A stretch of 5,204 nucleotides of DNA from Xanthobacteraceae bacterium. GTDB lineage: Bacteria > Pseudomonadota > Alphaproteobacteria > Rhizobiales > Xanthobacteraceae. Positions 4,941 to 5,204 of the stretch are shown here, piece after piece (the stretch's first letter is position 1; each line of letters begins with the position of its first letter). A program made the position numbers and the translations under genes. The notes beneath the pieces are model-generated. The model searched no databases, was not told the origin of the DNA, and saw only the letters and a program-made list of their open reading frames with translations. The stretch spans positions 1 through 5,204 of the forward strand of contig JASHYD010001077.1 in NCBI GenBank assembly GCA_030043175.1. The letters run 5' to 3'.

Positions 4941-5204
4941 ATGGCACGCTTCTCCGCAATCCACGCTCCGGCGTCTCGGCGCGGCGCGATTCGCGCTGCC
5001 GCACTCGCGACCACTATGCTGCTGACTCCGGCCACTGGGTGGCCTGCGGACGTTTCGCCGGATCGGCTCGCGAATGCCGATAAGGAGCCACAGAACTGGC
5101 TGATGAACCACCGTACCTATGATGGCCAGCGCTTCTCGCCACTCGCCCGCATCAACAAGGACAACGTCAAAAACTTGAAGCTCGCCTATGCAGTGCCGCT
5201 GGCC
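4941..5204 (+). CDS. PQQ-dependent (quinoprotein) dehydrogenase, N-terminal part, continues past window
   Basis: Known: periplasmic eight-bladed beta-propeller enzymes that oxidise alcohols, aldehydes or sugars using pyrroloquinoline quinone and Ca or a lanthanide, passing electrons to cytochrome c; usual length 580-700 residues. Seen: 88 codons, open to the edge. Residues 1-36 form a Sec-type signal peptide with basic n-region (RRGAIR), hydrophobic core (AAALATTMLLTPA) and likely cleavage at GWPA-DV. The mature start ADKEPQNWLMNHRTYDGQRF, then SPLARINKDNVKNLKLAY, is the hallmark first segment of this family (NW....Y..QR.SPL..IN..NV..L). Cofactor and metal ligands lie beyond the window, so methanol, ethanol and other types cannot be told apart. 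No lesion is visible; with its good ribosome binding site it is the most clearly functional gene here. Confidence 0.9.
   Translation, partial: MARFSAIHAPASRRGAIRAAALATTMLLTPATGWPADVSPDRLANADKEPQNWLMNHRTYDGQRFSPLARINKDNVKNLKLAYAVPLA

Noticed and set aside
4710..5111. Minus-strand open frame of 133 codons
   Set aside because: Antisense to the PQQ dehydrogenase start; Arg/Ser-rich shadow.
1..5204. CRISPR array, tRNA, insertion sequence or toxin-antitoxin pair
   Set aside because: No regularly spaced direct repeats, no cloverleaf, no transposase motif or terminal inverted repeats, and no recognisable toxin or antitoxin seen on either strand.

Overview
The window looks like chromosomal DNA of an alphaproteobacterium, most likely Hyphomicrobiales (Rhizobiales). 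The grounds are a moderately GC-rich composition, an HWE-type histidine kinase remnant, a Mo-hydroxylase and cofactor gene set in the style of that order, and a periplasmic PQQ-dependent dehydrogenase. All identifications were made by reading motifs by eye; no database search was possible.

The main message is gene decay. From left to right: (1) bases 1-224 are the broken 3' end of an HWE sensor kinase (+). (2) Bases 225-902 hold nothing recognisable. (3) Bases 903-1691 (-) are the C-terminal two thirds of the molybdopterin molybdotransferase MoeA. (4) At about 1692-1699 it joins, out of frame, a central piece of a xanthine/CO/aldehyde dehydrogenase-type molybdopterin subunit (1699-2100, -). 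(5) An apparently intact small exported protein lies at 2140-2469 (-). (6) Bases 2470-3056 hold at most one doubtful ORF. (7) Bases 3057-3567 (+) are a DUF2478-like gene with a strong ribosome binding site but three frameshifts, an internal stop and an internal deletion. (8) Convergent to it, on the minus strand, come the remains of a short-chain dehydrogenase (4700-4563), an unidentified decayed stretch, a MoaD-like sulfur carrier gene (4215-3945) and a small conserved gene that overlapped it by ATGA (3948-3619). (9) Divergent from these, an intact PQQ-dependent dehydrogenase with signal peptide and good ribosome binding site starts at 4941 (+) and runs off the right edge.

Four of the broken genes (moeA, Mo-hydroxylase large subunit, moaD, and possibly the DUF2478 gene) belong to or are plausibly linked with molybdenum enzymes. 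The simplest reading is a former molybdoenzyme and cofactor locus that has been deleted and mutated into relics, next to a surviving quinoprotein oxidoreductase. I see no CRISPR array, tRNA, rRNA, insertion sequence or phage gene. I found no new functional system; the value of the window lies in the decay pattern, the deletion junction and the uncharacterised moaD partner gene.
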